Shown here piece by piece: positions 24,011-35,440 of a DNA stretch of 64,000 bases. Within the stretch, counting starts at the first letter, position 1. The number at the start of each line of letters is the position of its first letter. Source of the stretch: Halichoerus grypus (Eukaryota; Chordata; Mammalia; Carnivora; Phocidae). The DNA lies in NCBI RefSeq assembly GCF_964656455.1, contig NC_135721.1:80890754-80954753 (forward strand), given 5' to 3'. Both the position numbers and the translations under genes were made by a program. The notes beneath the pieces were generated by a model. It was not told where the DNA came from and did no database searches. It was given only the letters and a program-made list of their open reading frames with translations.

Positions 24011-25867
24011 GGGGCGGAGCAAGATGGCGGAGGAGTAGGAGACCTGGATTTCGTCTCCTCTCAGGAATTCAGCTGGATAGGGATCAAACCATTCTGAACA
24101 CCTACAAACTCAACAGGAGATCAAAGAAAAGAAGAGCAACAACTCTCTGAACAGAAAAGCGACCACTTTCTGGAAGGTAGGACGTGCGAAGTGAATCCGA
24201 GGCGATATTCGGGAGGATAGACGGCGGGGGAGGGGCCTCCGACGGCCGCTTCTGGCAAGTGATAGAGCCACGGAGCACAAAGTCGGAACTTTTAGAAGTC
24301 TGCTCCGCTGAGGGACGTCACTCTGGTGGCGAAGTGGGGGGTGGAACCCTCGCGGGACAGTGTGGTCTCAGGACCCTCGGGGTCACAGAAAGACCGGGGG
24401 TGCCTGAGTGCGGCAGAGCTCCCAGGTATCGGAGCAGGGAAGCCGGCTGCAGAGACGGAGCCCAGGCGCGGGCTCTCAGCTCGGGGTTGCCATAAACCGT
24501 GATCCGCGGCACAGTCGGGCCACTGCTCCTCCAGCAGGGACCCAACAAGCGGCAGATCCGGGGAGACTCACCTTCTTCCCCCGGGAGGAGAGGTGCGGGA
24601 GCGCACCGCGGGGATCTGCTGGGCTTGGAGACTCCACCCGGGGTCGGGTGCCAGATAGAAAGGCGCGGTCACAGGCCGGGTGAGCGCGGAGTGTGGCCGG
24701 AGACCGGGGAGACGGGAGTGACTGACGGCTTTTCTCTGGGGGCTCGCTGAGGAGCGGGACCCCGAGTTCTCGGCTCCGCCGGGGCGGAGACTGGGAGGCC
24801 ACCATTTTCACTCTCCGCCTCCAAACCTGTACGGAGAGCTTGCAGGGAACAAAAGCTCCGGAGAGCAAACCCGAGCAGATTACTTAGCCCGGACCGGCAA
24901 GGGCGGGGCAATTTTGCCTCCGGCAAAGACATTTGGGAACCACGGCAACAGGCCCCTCCCCCAGAAGATCAGCGAGAACAGCCAGCCAAGACCAAGTTTA
25001 CCGATCAATGAGAACGGCAGAACTCCAGCGCTAGGGGAACACTGCACATAGAATTCATGGCTTTTTTACCATGATTCTTTAGTCTTTCAAAGTTAATTAT
25101 TTTTTTTAACTGTCTTTTTTCCTTTTTTCTTTTTTTTTTTTGAATTTTTCTTTTTCCCTTTTTCAACCAACATCTTATCAATCCCTTTTTAAAAAAAAAA
25201 ACATTTTTATTTTTCATTTTTAAAGTCATATTCTATCCCTTCATAGTAGTTACCCGTATTTTTGGCATATATATATAAGTTGTTCTCTCTTTAAAATCTT
25301 GAGATAGTTTCTTCTAACAGATCAAAATATACTCTAAATCTCTAGTGTATGGTTTTTTTCTACTCCCCTGCCTGATCACATTCTCTCCCTTTTCTCTTTC
25401 TTTTTTTTTTTTTTAATCCTCTTCTTTCTTTTTTCAAACAACTTATCAAATCCTTTTTAAAAATTTTTTATAATTTCCATCTTTACAATCATATTCCATC
25501 CCTTCATCATATCAACCCTTATTTTTGTACATATATAAGTTTTTCTTTCTTTAAAATTTTGGGAGGGACTTTCTTTTAACAGACCAAAATACACCCAAAA
25601 TCTAGTGTGTGGCACTGATCTATAATCCAGCCTGATCATATTTGATCACATTCTGTTTTTGTTTTGTTTTGTTTTGTTCTGCTTTTGTTTGTTTTTATCT
25701 TTATCTTTTTCTTTTTTCTTTTTTTCTTTCCTTTTCTTTTTTCTCTCTTTCCCTTTCTTTTCCCACTGCTTCAGGTCTTTTCTGATTTGTTTAGAGTATA
25801 TTTTCTGGGGACGTTGTTACCCTGCTAGCATTTTGTTCTCTCATTAATCTATTCTCCTCTGCACAAA
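24011..25867 (+). promoter_or_regulatory. L1-A 5' UTR / internal promoter
   Basis: The first ~1 kb is GC- and CpG-rich; the last ~0.8 kb is T/C-rich. AAGATGGCGG at 24,021-24,030 matches the YY1-type site that in human L1 directs the transcription start near base +1. It contains a GT...AG pair: donor GAAG|GTAGGA after 24,176 and acceptor CTTCAG|GT after 25,774, preceded by a very long pyrimidine tract. L1-C shows that this intron has been spliced in the lineage. Confidence 0.8.
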
Positions 25868-26764
25868 ATGACAAGACGGAAAAAATCACCTCAACAAAAA
25901 GAACAAGAGGTAGTACCGACTGCCAGGGACCTACTCAATACGGACATTAGTACGATGTCAGATCTAGAGTTCAGAATCATCACTTTAAAGATACTAGCTG
26001 GGCTTGAAAAAAACATGGAAGTTATTAGAGAAACCCTTTCTGGAGAAGTAAAAGAACTAAAATCGAACCAAGTAGAAATCAAAAAGGCTATTAATGAGGT
26101 GCAATCAAATATGGGGGCGCTAACTGCTAGGATAAATGAGGCAGAAGAAAGAATCAGTGAGATAGAAGACCAAATGATGGAAAATAAAGAAGCTGAGAAA
26201 AAGAGAGATAAACAACTACTGGATCACGAGGGCAGAATTCGAGAGATAAACGATACCATAAGACGAAACAACATTAGAATAATTGGGATCCCAGAAGAAG
26301 AAGAAAGAGAGAGAGGTGCAGAAGGTATAATGGAGCAAATTATAGCAGAGAACTTCCCTAATTTGGGGAAGGAAACAGGCATCAAAATCCAGGAAGCACA
26401 GAGAACCCCTCTCAAAATCAATAAAAATAGGTCAACACCCCGACATCTAATAGTAAAACTTACGAGTCTCAGAGACAAAGAGAAAATCCTGAAAGCAGCT
26501 CGGGAGAAGAGATATGTAACCTACAATGGTAGAAACATTAGATTGGCAACAGACTTATCCACAGAGACCTGGCAGGCCAGAAAGGACTGGCAGGACATAT
26601 TCAGAGCACTAAATGAGAAAAATATGCAGCCAAGAATACTATATCCAGCTAGGCTGTCATTGAAAATTGAAGGAGAGATAAAAAGCTTCCAGGACAAACA
26701 AAAACTAAAGGAATTTGCAAACACGAAACCAGCCCTACAACAAATATTGAAAGGGGTCCTCTAA
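25868..26764 (+). CDS. L1-A ORF1 protein (RNA-binding chaperone)
   Basis: ORF1p is the trimeric nucleic-acid chaperone that coats L1 RNA. This open frame encodes 298 residues, near the usual mammalian length for intact ORF1p. Residues 1-20 are basic (MTRRKKSPQQKEQ). About 30-130 is a coiled coil of charged heptads. From about 134 an RRM begins (NIRIIGIPEE, then RSTPRHLIVKL). The C-terminal domain has TWQARKDW near residue 235 and RILYPARLS near 255, and the protein ends ILKGVL. There are no internal stops, and this start has the conserved MTRRKK. It is the only intact L1 protein frame in the window. Whether it is expressed cannot be told. Confidence 0.93.
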   Translation: MTRRKKSPQQKEQEVVPTARDLLNTDISTMSDLEFRIITLKILAGLEKNMEVIRETLSGEVKELKSNQVEIKKAINEVQSNMGALTARINEAEERISEIEDQMMENKEAEKKRDKQLLDHEGRIREINDTIRRNNIRIIGIPEEEERERGAEGIMEQIIAENFPNLGKETGIKIQEAQRTPLKINKNRSTPRHLIVKLTSLRDKEKILKAAREKRYVTYNGRNIRLATDLSTETWQARKDWQDIFRALNEKNMQPRILYPARLSLKIEGEIKSFQDKQKLKEFANTKPALQQILKGVL

Positions 26765-26845
26765 GCAAAGAGAGAGCCTAAAAGCAACATAGACCAGAAA
26801 GGAACACAAACAATATACAGTAACAGTCACTTTACAGGCAATACA

Positions 26846-29800
26846 ATGGCACTGAACTCCTATCTTTCAATAGTTACCCTGAATGTAAATGGGCTAAATG
26901 CCCCAATCAAAAGACACAGGCTATCAGATTGGATTAAAAAACAAGACCCATCGATATGCTGTCTGCAAGAGACTCATTTTAGACCCAAAGACACCCCCAG
27001 ATTGAAAGTGAGGGGGTGGAAAACCATTTACCATGCTAATGGACACCAAAAGAAAGCTGGGGTGGCAATCCTTATATCAGACAAATTAGATTTTAAACCA
27101 AAGACTGTAATAAGAGATGAGGAAGGACACTATATCATACTTAAAGGGTCTATCCAACAAGAAGATCTAACAATTGTAAATATCTATGCCCCTAACATGG
27201 GAGCAGCCAATTATATAAGGCAATTAATAACAAAAGCAAAGAAACACATCGACAACAATACAATAATAGTGGGGGACTTTAACACCCCCCTCACTGAAAT
27301 GGACAGATCGTCTAAGCAAAAGATCAACAAGGAAATAAAGACTTTAAATGACACACTGGACCAAATGGACTTCACAGACATATTCAGAACATTCCATCCC
27401 AAAGCAACGGAATACACATTCTTCTCTAGTGCCCATGGAACATTCTCCAGAATAGATCACATCCTAGGTCATAAATCAGGTCTCAACCGGTACCAGAAGA
27501 TTGGGATCATCCCCTGCCTATTTTCAGACCACAATGCTTTGAAATTAGAACTCAATCACAAGAGGAAAGTCAGAAAGAACTCAAATACATGGAGGCTAAA
27601 GAGCATCCTACTGAAGAATGAATGGGTCAACCAGGAAATTAAAGAAGAATTAAAAAAATTCATGGAAACCAATGAAAATGAAAACACAACTGTTCAAAAT
27701 CTTTGGGATACAGCAAAGGCAGTCCTAAGAGGAAAGTATATAGCAATACAAGCCTTTCTCAAGAAACAAGAAAGGTCTCAAGTACACAACCTAACCCTAC
27801 ACCTAAAGGAGCTGGAGAAAGAACAGCAAAGAAAGCCTAAACCCAGCAGGAGAAGAGAAATAATAAAGATCAGAGCAGAAATCAATGAAATAGAAACCAA
27901 AAGAACAGTAGAACAGATCAACGAAACTAGGAGCTGGTTCTTTGAAAGAATTAACAAGATTGATAAGCCCCTGGCCAGACTTATCAAAAAGAAAAGAGAA
28001 ATGACCCAAATCAACAAAATCATGAATGAAAGAGGAGAGATCACAACCAACACCAAAGAAATACAAACAATTATAAGAACATATTATGAGCAACTCTATG
28101 CCAACAAATTAGATAACCTGGAAGTAATGGATGCATTCCTAGAGATGTATCAACTACCAAAACTGAACCAGGAAGAAATAGAACACCTGAACAGACCTAT
28201 AACCACTAAGGAAATAGAAGCAGTCATCAAAAATCTCCCAAAACACAAAAGCCCAGGGCCAGATGGCTTCCCAGGGGAATTCTACCAAACATTTCAAGAA
28301 GAATTAATACCCATCCTTCTGAAACTGTTCCAAAAAATAGAAATGGAAGGAAAACTTCCAAACTCATTTTATGAGGCCAGCATTACCTTGATCCCAAAAC
28401 CAGACAAAGACCCCATCAAAAAGGAGAATTACAGACCAATATCCCTGATGAACATGGATGCAAAAATTCTCACCAAAATACTAGCCAATAGGATCCAACA
28501 GTACATTAAAAGGATTATTCACCACGACCAAGTGGGATTTATCCCTGGGCTGCAAGGTTGGTTCAACATCCGCAAATCAATCAACGTGATACAATACATT
28601 AACAAAAGAAAAAACAAGAATCACAAATCCTCTCAATAGATGCAGAAAAAGCATTTGACAAAGTACAGCATCCTTTCTTGATCAAAACTCTTCAGAGTGT
28701 AGGGATAGAGGGTACATACCTCAATATCATAAAAGCCATCTATGAAAAACCTACAGCGAATATCATTCTCAATGGGGAAAAACTGAGAGCTTTCCCCCTA
28801 AGGTCAGGAACGCGGCAGGGATGTCCACTATCACCACTGCTATTCAACATAGTATTGGAAGTCCTAGCCACAGCAATCAGACAACAAAAAGAAATCAAAG
28901 GCATCCAAATTGGCAAAGAAGAAGTCAAACTCTCACTCTTTGCAGATGATATGATACTTTATGTGGAAAATCCCAAAGACTCCACCCCAAAACTGCTAGA
29001 ACTCATACAGGAATTCAGTCAAGTGGCAGGATATAAAATCAATGCACAGAAGTCAGTGGCATTCCTATACACCAACAACAAGTCAGAAGAAAGAGAAATT
29101 AAGGAGTCGATCCCATTTACAATTGCACCCAAAACCATAAGATACCTAGGAATAAATCTAACCAAAGAGGCAAAGGATCTGTACTCAGAAAACTATAAAA
29201 TACTCATGAAAGAAATTGAGGAAGACACAAAGAAATGGAAAAACGTTCCATGCTCATGGATTGGAAGAACAAATATTGTGAAGATGTCAATCCTACCTAG
29301 AGCAATCTACACATTCAATGCAATCCCCATCAAAATACCATCCACTTTCTTCAAAGAAATGGAACAAATAATCCTAAAATTTGTATGGAACCAGAAAAGA
29401 CCCCGCATAGCCAGAGGAATGTTGAAAAAGAAAAGCAAAGCTGGCGGCATCACAATTCCAGACTTCCAGCTCTACTACAAAGCTGTCATCATCAAGACAG
29501 TATGGTACTGGTACAAAAACAGACACATAGATCAATGGAACAGAATAGAGAGCCCAGAAATGGACCCTCAACTCTATGGTCAACTAATCTTTGACAAAGC
29601 AGGAAAGAATGTCCAATGGAAAAAAGACAGTCTCTTCAACAAATGGTGTTGGGAAAATTGGACAGCCACATGCAGAAGAATGAAACTGGACCATTTCCTT
29701 ACACCACACACAAAAATAGACTCCAAATGGTTGAAAGACCTCAATGTGAGACAGGAGTCCATCAAAATCCTAAAGGAGAACACAGGCAGCAACCTCTTCG

Positions 29801-30660
29801 ACCTCAGCCGCAGCAACTTCTTCCTAGAAACATCGCCAAAGGCAAGGGAAGCAAGGGCAAAAATGAACTATTGGGACTTCATCAAGATCAAAAGCTTTTG
29901 CAAAGCAAAGGAAACAGTCAACAAAACCAAAAGACAACTGAGAGAATGGGAGAAGATATTTGCAAATGACATAGCAGATAAAGGGCTAGTATCCAAAATC
30001 TATAAAGAACTCATCAAACTCAACACCAAAAGAACAAAGAATCCAATCAAGAAATGGGCAGAAGACATGAACAGACATTTTTCCAAAGAAGACATCCAAA
30101 TGGCCAACAGACACATGAAAAAGTGTTCAATATCGCTCGGCATCAGGGAAATCCAAATCAAAACCTCAATGAGATACCACCTCACACCAGTCAGAATGGC
30201 TAAAATTAACAAGTCAGGAAATGACAGATGTTGGCGGGGATGCGGAGAAAGGGGAACCCTCCTCCACTGTTGGTGGGAATGCAAGCTGGTGCAGCCACTC
30301 TGGAAAACAGTATGGAGGTTCCTCAAAAAGTTGAAAATAGAGCTACCATATGATCCAGCAATTGCACTACTGGGTATTTACCCCAAAGATACAAAAGTAG
30401 GGACCCGAAAGGCTACGTGCACCCCGATGTTTATAGCAGCAATGTCCACAATAGCCAAACTGTGGAAAGAGCCAAGATGTCCATCAACAGATGAATGGAT
30501 AAAGAAGATGTGGTATATATATACAATGGAATATTATGCAGCCATCAAAAGGAATAAGATCTTGCCATTTGCAACGACGTGGATGGAACTGGAGGGTATT
30601 ATGCTGAGCGAAATAAGTCAAACAGAGAAAGACATGTATCATATGACCTCACTGATATGA
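26846..30660 (+). pseudogene. L1-A ORF2 (endonuclease/reverse transcriptase) with one frameshift
   Basis: ORF2p nicks target DNA and reverse-transcribes L1 RNA. The frame begins [18 protein letters not shown], with endonuclease residues N13 and E42 (QETH), GDFN and SDHN visible. It stays open for 597 codons, then shifts. Comparison with L1-C and L1-B shows one base missing in 28,622-28,630 (nine bases where the others have ten), giving a stop at 28,637-28,639. The other frame continues through the reverse transcriptase (FADDMILY near codon 698) to the C-terminal Cys motif CX3CX7HX4C near codon 1,128 and the TGA at 30,658-30,660. The total length equals a normal ORF2 (about 1,270 codons) less one base. 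No other lesion was noticed. Confidence 0.93.
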
Positions 30661-31183
30661 GGAATTCTTAATCTCAGGAAACAAACTGAGGGTTGCTGGA
30701 GTGGGGGGTGGGGTGGGAGGGATGGGGTGACTGGGTGATGGACACTGGGGAGGGTATGTGTTCTGGTAAGCGCTGTGAACTGTGCAAGAATGTTGAATCT
30801 CAGATCTGTACCTCTGAAACAAATAATGCAATATATGTTAAGAAAGAAAAAAAGAAGAAGAAGAATGTAGCAGGAGGGGAAGAATGAAGGGGGGGAAATC
30901 GGAGGGGGAGAAGAACCATGAGAGACGATGGACTCTGAAAAACAAACTGAGGGTTCTAGAGGGGAGGGGGTTGGGAGGATGGGTTAGCCTGGTGATGGGT
31001 ATTGAGGAGGGCACGTTCTGCATGGAGCACTGGGTGTTATGCACAAACAATGAATCATGGAACACTATATCTAAAACTAATGATGTAATGTATGGGGATT
31101 AACATAACAATAAAAAAATTAAAAAAAAAAAAAGAGAAAAAAAAAAAAAGATTTTAAAGCAAAAAAAAAAAAAAAAAAAAAAA
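30661..31183 (+). other. L1-A compound 3' UTR and poly(A)
   Basis: Two related modules follow one another. Module 1 (30,661-30,845) starts near CAAACTGAGGGTTGCTGGAG, has long G-runs and ends GCAATATATGTTAAG with an A/AAG-rich run. Module 2 (about 30,870-31,115) again has CAAACTGAGGGTTCTAGAGG, a TGATGGGTATT block, TGGAGCACTGGGTGTTAT and a new A-tail. The single 3' UTR of L1-B matches module 2 only. Confidence 0.75.
30700..30757 (+). other. G-run tract in L1-A 3' UTR (possible G-quadruplex)
   Basis: Repeated runs of three to six G (GTGGGGGGTGGGGTGGG, GGGATGGGG, CACTGGGGAGGG) on the sense strand of the L1. Mammalian L1 3' UTRs commonly carry such tracts. Confidence 0.7.
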
Positions 31184-31200
31184 AGAACATAAGGGCCCAG

Positions 31201-31321
31201 CCCCACAACAGGCTCCTTGCTCAGCGGGGAGCCTGCTTCTCCCTTTCCCACTCCCCCCGCTTGTGTTCCCTCTCTCACTGTCTCTCTCTTGGTCAAATAA
31301 ATAAAATCTTTAAAAAAAAAA
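31201..31321 (+). mobile_element. 5'-truncated carnivore SINE beside L1-A
   Basis: Only the 3' part (GGCTCCTTGCTCAGCGGGGA...AAATAAATAAAATCTT, A-tail) remains, without the tRNA-like head. It is followed by AGAACATAAGGGCCCA at 31,322-31,337, the third copy of the L1-A target. Confidence 0.92.
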
Positions 31322-31613
31322 AGAACATAAGGGCCCATACCCATTTGAGTTTTCCATAAGCATAAGTGGAATAATCACTTATGAATCTACTCTAATCCAT
31401 TTCTAAATCTATCATAGTTTCTTAGAAAAAATAGGAATTTAGTCTTTATATATGTATATATCAAAGCAATTAATATTTCTCATTTTTAGGAATGTAATAT
31501 CATAAAGAATCAAGATGTGATGGATGTGTCTCATCTGGAGAGTGGGGGGGAGGGGGTCAAGAAAACCAACCTGTTGCAGAGAGTATTTTCTGGGTGGCAG
31601 TATTTGACCTTAC

Positions 31614-31753
31614 CTTAATTTGTTCCATAAGGATTGCATTGGTTGCTTCTGTTTCCCGAAGCAGGCCGTTTAAGTGATCGGCACTTTTTGTGGTGGAACT
31701 GAGCTTTTGAACCAATTCTTCTTTGGTAAATTCAGCATGCCATAGAGGAGGCT
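31614..31753 (-). CDS. GCC2: GCC2 exon L (pre-GRIP helix)
   Basis: This 140-nt exon completes a Glu codon and encodes PPLWHAEFTKEELVQKLS to NAILMEQIK in phase 0. The acceptor is TTGCAG|AG and the donor AAG|GTAAGG. In human GCC185 the segment just N-terminal to GRIP contributes to Rab6/Rab9 binding; this exon matches that position. Confidence 0.95.
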
Positions 31754-32134
31754 CTGCAAGATGTTGTTCCAGTAATTAATTTTCAAAATCAGAGATTACA
31801 GATGAAGATTCTAAGTAAGAAATATACTAAACACAGATATTTTACTCTGCAATATTACTTAGGCCCACTCTCTCTGGCATTCTTCTATTCAACGTACCTC
31901 AGTTGGTAGGTTACATGTTGAACATAACACAAATAAGGCAGAATCTCTGTTGTAAAGCATATAATCTAATTGAATTCAAGCTCTACGAGGGCCAATTCTT
32001 GAATTTGTTTGTCCTGTGTTTCTAGACTATTCTATCAGTTTCCCCACTCACACTCCTCTATGTCCCAAGAGTTTATGTTGTTTTACTTATAAACGAGGGG
32101 AATAATAACATTTCTATCATGGATGCTTGTAAGA

Positions 32135-32260
32135 ATATTATATGAGGTGGGTATCATTATTCAAATTTTATAGATAAGGGAAAAGGCTCAGAGTTGACAA
32201 GTAATTTGGCAAAAAACACAAAGCCAGATGTAATTCTGGAGTCTGCTGCCATGCCTGGCA
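32135..32260 (+). repeat. MIR/L2-like fragment
   Basis: GGTGGGTATCATTATTCAAA, TTTTATAGATAAGGGAAAAG and GGCTCAGAGTTGACAAGTAA resemble the 3' core of MIR/L2-class repeats. Intron K-L. Confidence 0.5.
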
Positions 32261-32721
32261 GGATCGCAGTTTCCATCCACACCACGATTAGTGACCACAG
32301 ACACAAACAGTCCTTACTCTAGATCCTGAAACTTCAGGAAGAGAACAGAGTCCCCCTGAATTGTGAACATTCATGACAGGTAAGACTAACATACCGAAGC
32401 TTTACTATATTTAATAAATTCAGCACTACTACTTCACTCAGAAGAATAAACGAAAGCTATCAACTTTTTAGAAGGGTGAGAGAATAGTTCATCCTACTTT
32501 CTGATACCACTACAGGACTTCCAACCATCTATTTCTGGCTCAAGCTTGGGGCAGAACTAGCATTTTATTTTAAAAAACTCAACTGTTTCATTCTGCAGGA
32601 GAGTTTTCCATTTGGAGTGCAACACTGAAAGAAATTTTCTTAGAGTAGCTCAAAAAAGCACGCATAACTTAGAGTTAGGATTTATTAGACAAGATAGTAG
32701 AGGTAAATAGGAAAAACATAC

Positions 32722-32916
32722 CCAGTTTAGTTTCAGGAGAATTAAGCAGCTGTTCTAAAGACTGTGTGTGAGTGCCGGAGGAAGATACGGACTCCGTGTC
32801 GGTTGTCTCCATTCCTTCTCCCTCCTCCCGGGTAATGGCATCCATGTCCAGAAGGGGGACTTCTGTGCTTCTCCTTTCTCGAAGGTTCTTCAAAGGTTGG
32901 TGAGAAGCAGCTGGGC
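32722..32916 (-). CDS. GCC2: GCC2 exon K (acidic linker)
   Basis: This 195-nt exon starts inside a Ser codon, runs PAASHQPLKNLRERRS, and contains a Ser/Thr/Glu-rich, non-coiled linker (EEGEGMETTDTESVSSSGTH) before SLEQLLNSPETKL. The acceptor is AATAG|GC and the donor CTGG|GTATGT. It is low in heptads and probably a flexible hinge before the Rab/ARL1-binding C-terminus; the hinge role is inferred. Confidence 0.95.
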
Positions 32917-33449
32917 CTATTACATTTTTTTAAAAAAAGTAAGTTGAGATTGTTCAAAATCATGGATTCTACATTCACAGAGGTACACAATGAAATTAAA
33001 GTGATCATAGGAATGTCAAATGGTATGAGAGGGAATTTCAATAACTAGAAAACAAACGGTGCATAAAGAATTTCTAAGACTGCCCTAAAAATTTATTGAC
33101 TTTAACCGTTTAAGTAATTTCAACAGGAACTATAAATTATTTGCTACCACCTAGGTAAAATCTATTAGATACCATAATAGAGAGGGCTATACTGTTGCAA
33201 AATACTGGCAGAAATTCTCAAACTAGACTCTGTTTTTGAGGATTAGATATTTCAGATAGCTGTGTACTGACTCAATACGCTTGCTGAATTCTGCTGAGCA
33301 GATGTTCATTACTACCTTACCCTTTCACCTCTGCCGGGTCCTACCATCGCCCCCTCATATCTTCAGTGTTCAGCCAAGAAAAGCCTAGGACCCAGGGCAG
33401 GGAACTAATCTATTATACTTCCCCAGCTAGGCTTTCCTGCTTGCTGATA

Positions 33450-33590
33450 GTGAACACTTGCATAGAACTGTAAGAATTATAAGGCACTTTCAAACACATT
33501 ACTTTATTAATCCTGAGAAACCCAAAGGTCAGAGAAATTAAATGACTTTGCCCAAGGCATCATAGCAGGGTCAGGGACCAGAATTCTAAC
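33450..33590 (+). repeat. MIR/L2-like fragment
   Basis: ATAAGGCACTTTCAAACACA, TTATTAATCCTGAGAAACCC and AATGACTTTGCCCAAGGCAT match MIR/L2-class cores. Intron J-K. Confidence 0.5.
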
Positions 33591-34497
33591 GCATATCTTT
33601 TAATTTCCAATTTCATTTACTTTCCATTCCATTGAAGTTGCCTCCTCCTTTCTCTCAAACATTAGCTTCCAGCTGCCTTTGTTGAAGCACTTTCCAGGAT
33701 TTCTGATATTGTGCCAACTGCTTATTCCACTGCTGATTCCTAGATCACAATCTTTTGTGTGACTGTTGTTTCCCTGACTGATTACTTCCTTTGATGACTC
33801 TTGGCATAGGCTGAATTTCTTGAAGCTGGCTTCGGACCCTGATGAGTAACCCATTGGTGCCAATGTCCTGGTGACATTTTCCAAGGTAAATGCTATTAAA
33901 TATAAAGTTGATACTTAATGCTAAAATGTAACCTCCTCTTGGCTGGCATATTCCCATCTCTTCCAGGGAGTAGAATGGAAGATACCAGGTGCAGCTGAAC
34001 TAAATCTCCAACTAAGTAGATATTTTAAAGGGAAGAAGCTATATTGACCAATCAATCCTGTAAGTTCAGTGGGGCTTGGGTGTTTCTAAGCCTCTCACTA
34101 TAATGTTCCTAATTACAAAATAATAGATATATTTGATGACTAACAATGGAGAACACCAAACAGATTCAGTGAATACTGGGATTTGGACACATGTCATGAG
34201 ACTGCAGAGTATGTCTGAGTCAGAGAAAAGGAAATAGCATTACATGGAGGATAATAGATACATGAAAATCAGTACTGTAAGAGGTGATGTAGGCTGCTCT
34301 AAGTATAATCAAGAAGGGTTCAAATGGTTCAAATATCTTCTCAGTAAGCAAATCCAAAATTCCTTAATCACAGAATTGGCACTGGTTGTCACCTAGTAAA
34401 TTTTCTTTTTTCTTATGAATTTGTGAAGAATGTATTTAAGTGACAAAACTATGTGAGAATGTGAACGACTGATGTTCTCATGCACACACACACGTAC

Positions 34498-34715
34498 TTC
34501 TTGTGGTTGGTTCACTCTTAAGCTGGAAAAGCTGAGCTTCCACCTTGGAGAGCTGCTGCTGTAAAGTTTCCATTGTCTTTCTATGCTCTTCCTGCAAATG
34601 GCGCACTTGATCGCGGAAGCTGCTGCGAAGGACCTCGTTTTGGGATGTCAGTTGACTTACGGTCTGTGCATGTTCAGACTTCAGCATCATGTTCTCTGAT
34701 TGTATTGAACACAAC
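34498..34715 (-). CDS. GCC2: GCC2 exon J (coiled coil)
   Basis: This 218-nt exon completes the Lys codon, then encodes LCSIQSENMMLKSEHAQ to QLFQLKSEPTTR and leaves one base. The acceptor is CCCTTCAG|G and the donor AGAA|GTACGT, followed by a short (GT)n run in the intron (plus 34,484-34,493). This closes the main coiled coil. Confidence 0.95.
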
Positions 34716-35249
34716 CTGAAGGGTGAGAAGAACTTACTTCATAGCAGATCTTTCAATTTGACATCCTGACTCAGCTTTTCTCAACTGGGTTCTACTTGGT
34801 AATTAGCCTTGAGATATCTACTAAATGTATGAATTAACTGCTAAGCATCTATAATGGTACCAGCTGCGTTAACCATCTGGGGACTGGCTTGTCACCTAGT
34901 TCAAATCATCTGTGTTCTGTAATTCAAGGAACCTCGTTTGAGTAACTATGGTACAAAGGTTCAGGTGAGGAACTTCCTTCATCATTTATCAGAAAATAGG
35001 GCTAAATTTAGGGCATAATATAATTATACTTTAAATCAGTCCCTTTTTCAGGTTATCTTATGTGGGAGCTCATATAAGCATAGGGTATCTTTTCTTTATT
35101 ACCTTGAAAACAGGAAAAAAATACGTTCTTTTGATTCATAAATAAAGTCTTAAGGAAAGCCTGAAAGGAAGTTTTCTGAAACATTTTTGAGCCAATTAAT
35201 ATAAAACTCTGAAACACAAAGGCTTGGTTTACTATAGCTGTTTTTGACT

Positions 35250-35440
35250 CTCGCTGCACGTTAGAATCATCGGGTCCCTTGTTCAAAATACAGACATCTA
35301 GTTCTCAACCCAGAGCCACTGAATCAGAAATTTCCAAAGGTGGTCTTAGAAATCACCTACTTTTAGCAGTTTTCCATACGATTTTTATGTAGTCAGCTTG
35401 GTGCTAGCCAGTGCAACTATAATTTGGGAACCACTATTTT
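35250..35440. repeat. MER5-like DNA transposon remnant
   Basis: GCACGTTAGAATCATCGGG, ...CCCAGAGCCACTGAATCAGA and ...TAATTTGGGAACCACTA match a MER5-type hAT element. In GCC2 intron I-J. Confidence 0.6.

Larger units (their letters stand above)
24011..31183 (+). mobile_element. L1-A: near-intact full-length LINE-1
   Basis: A complete 7.2-kb L1, antisense to GCC2 in intron L-M. Order: CpG-rich 5' UTR starting GGGCGGAGCAAGATGGCGG, ORF1, an 81-nt spacer, ORF2, a G-rich compound 3' UTR and an A-rich tail. It is flanked by a 17-bp target duplication AGAACATAAGGGCCCAG at 23,994-24,010 and 31,184-31,200. The perfect duplication, an open ORF1 and a single frameshift in ORF2 indicate a young copy. Confidence 0.95.

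Noticed and set aside
24184..24932. Several overlapping ORFs on both strands in the CpG-rich part (up to 130 codons, minus 24,476-24,868), possibly an ORF0-like frame
   Set aside because: They lie in the L1-A 5' UTR, where GC-rich sequence lowers stop frequency. No sequence similarity to a known ORF0 can be shown here.
26224..30326. Minus-strand ORFs of 60-108 codons across L1-A
   Set aside because: Antisense shadows of the intact ORF1 and near-intact ORF2.
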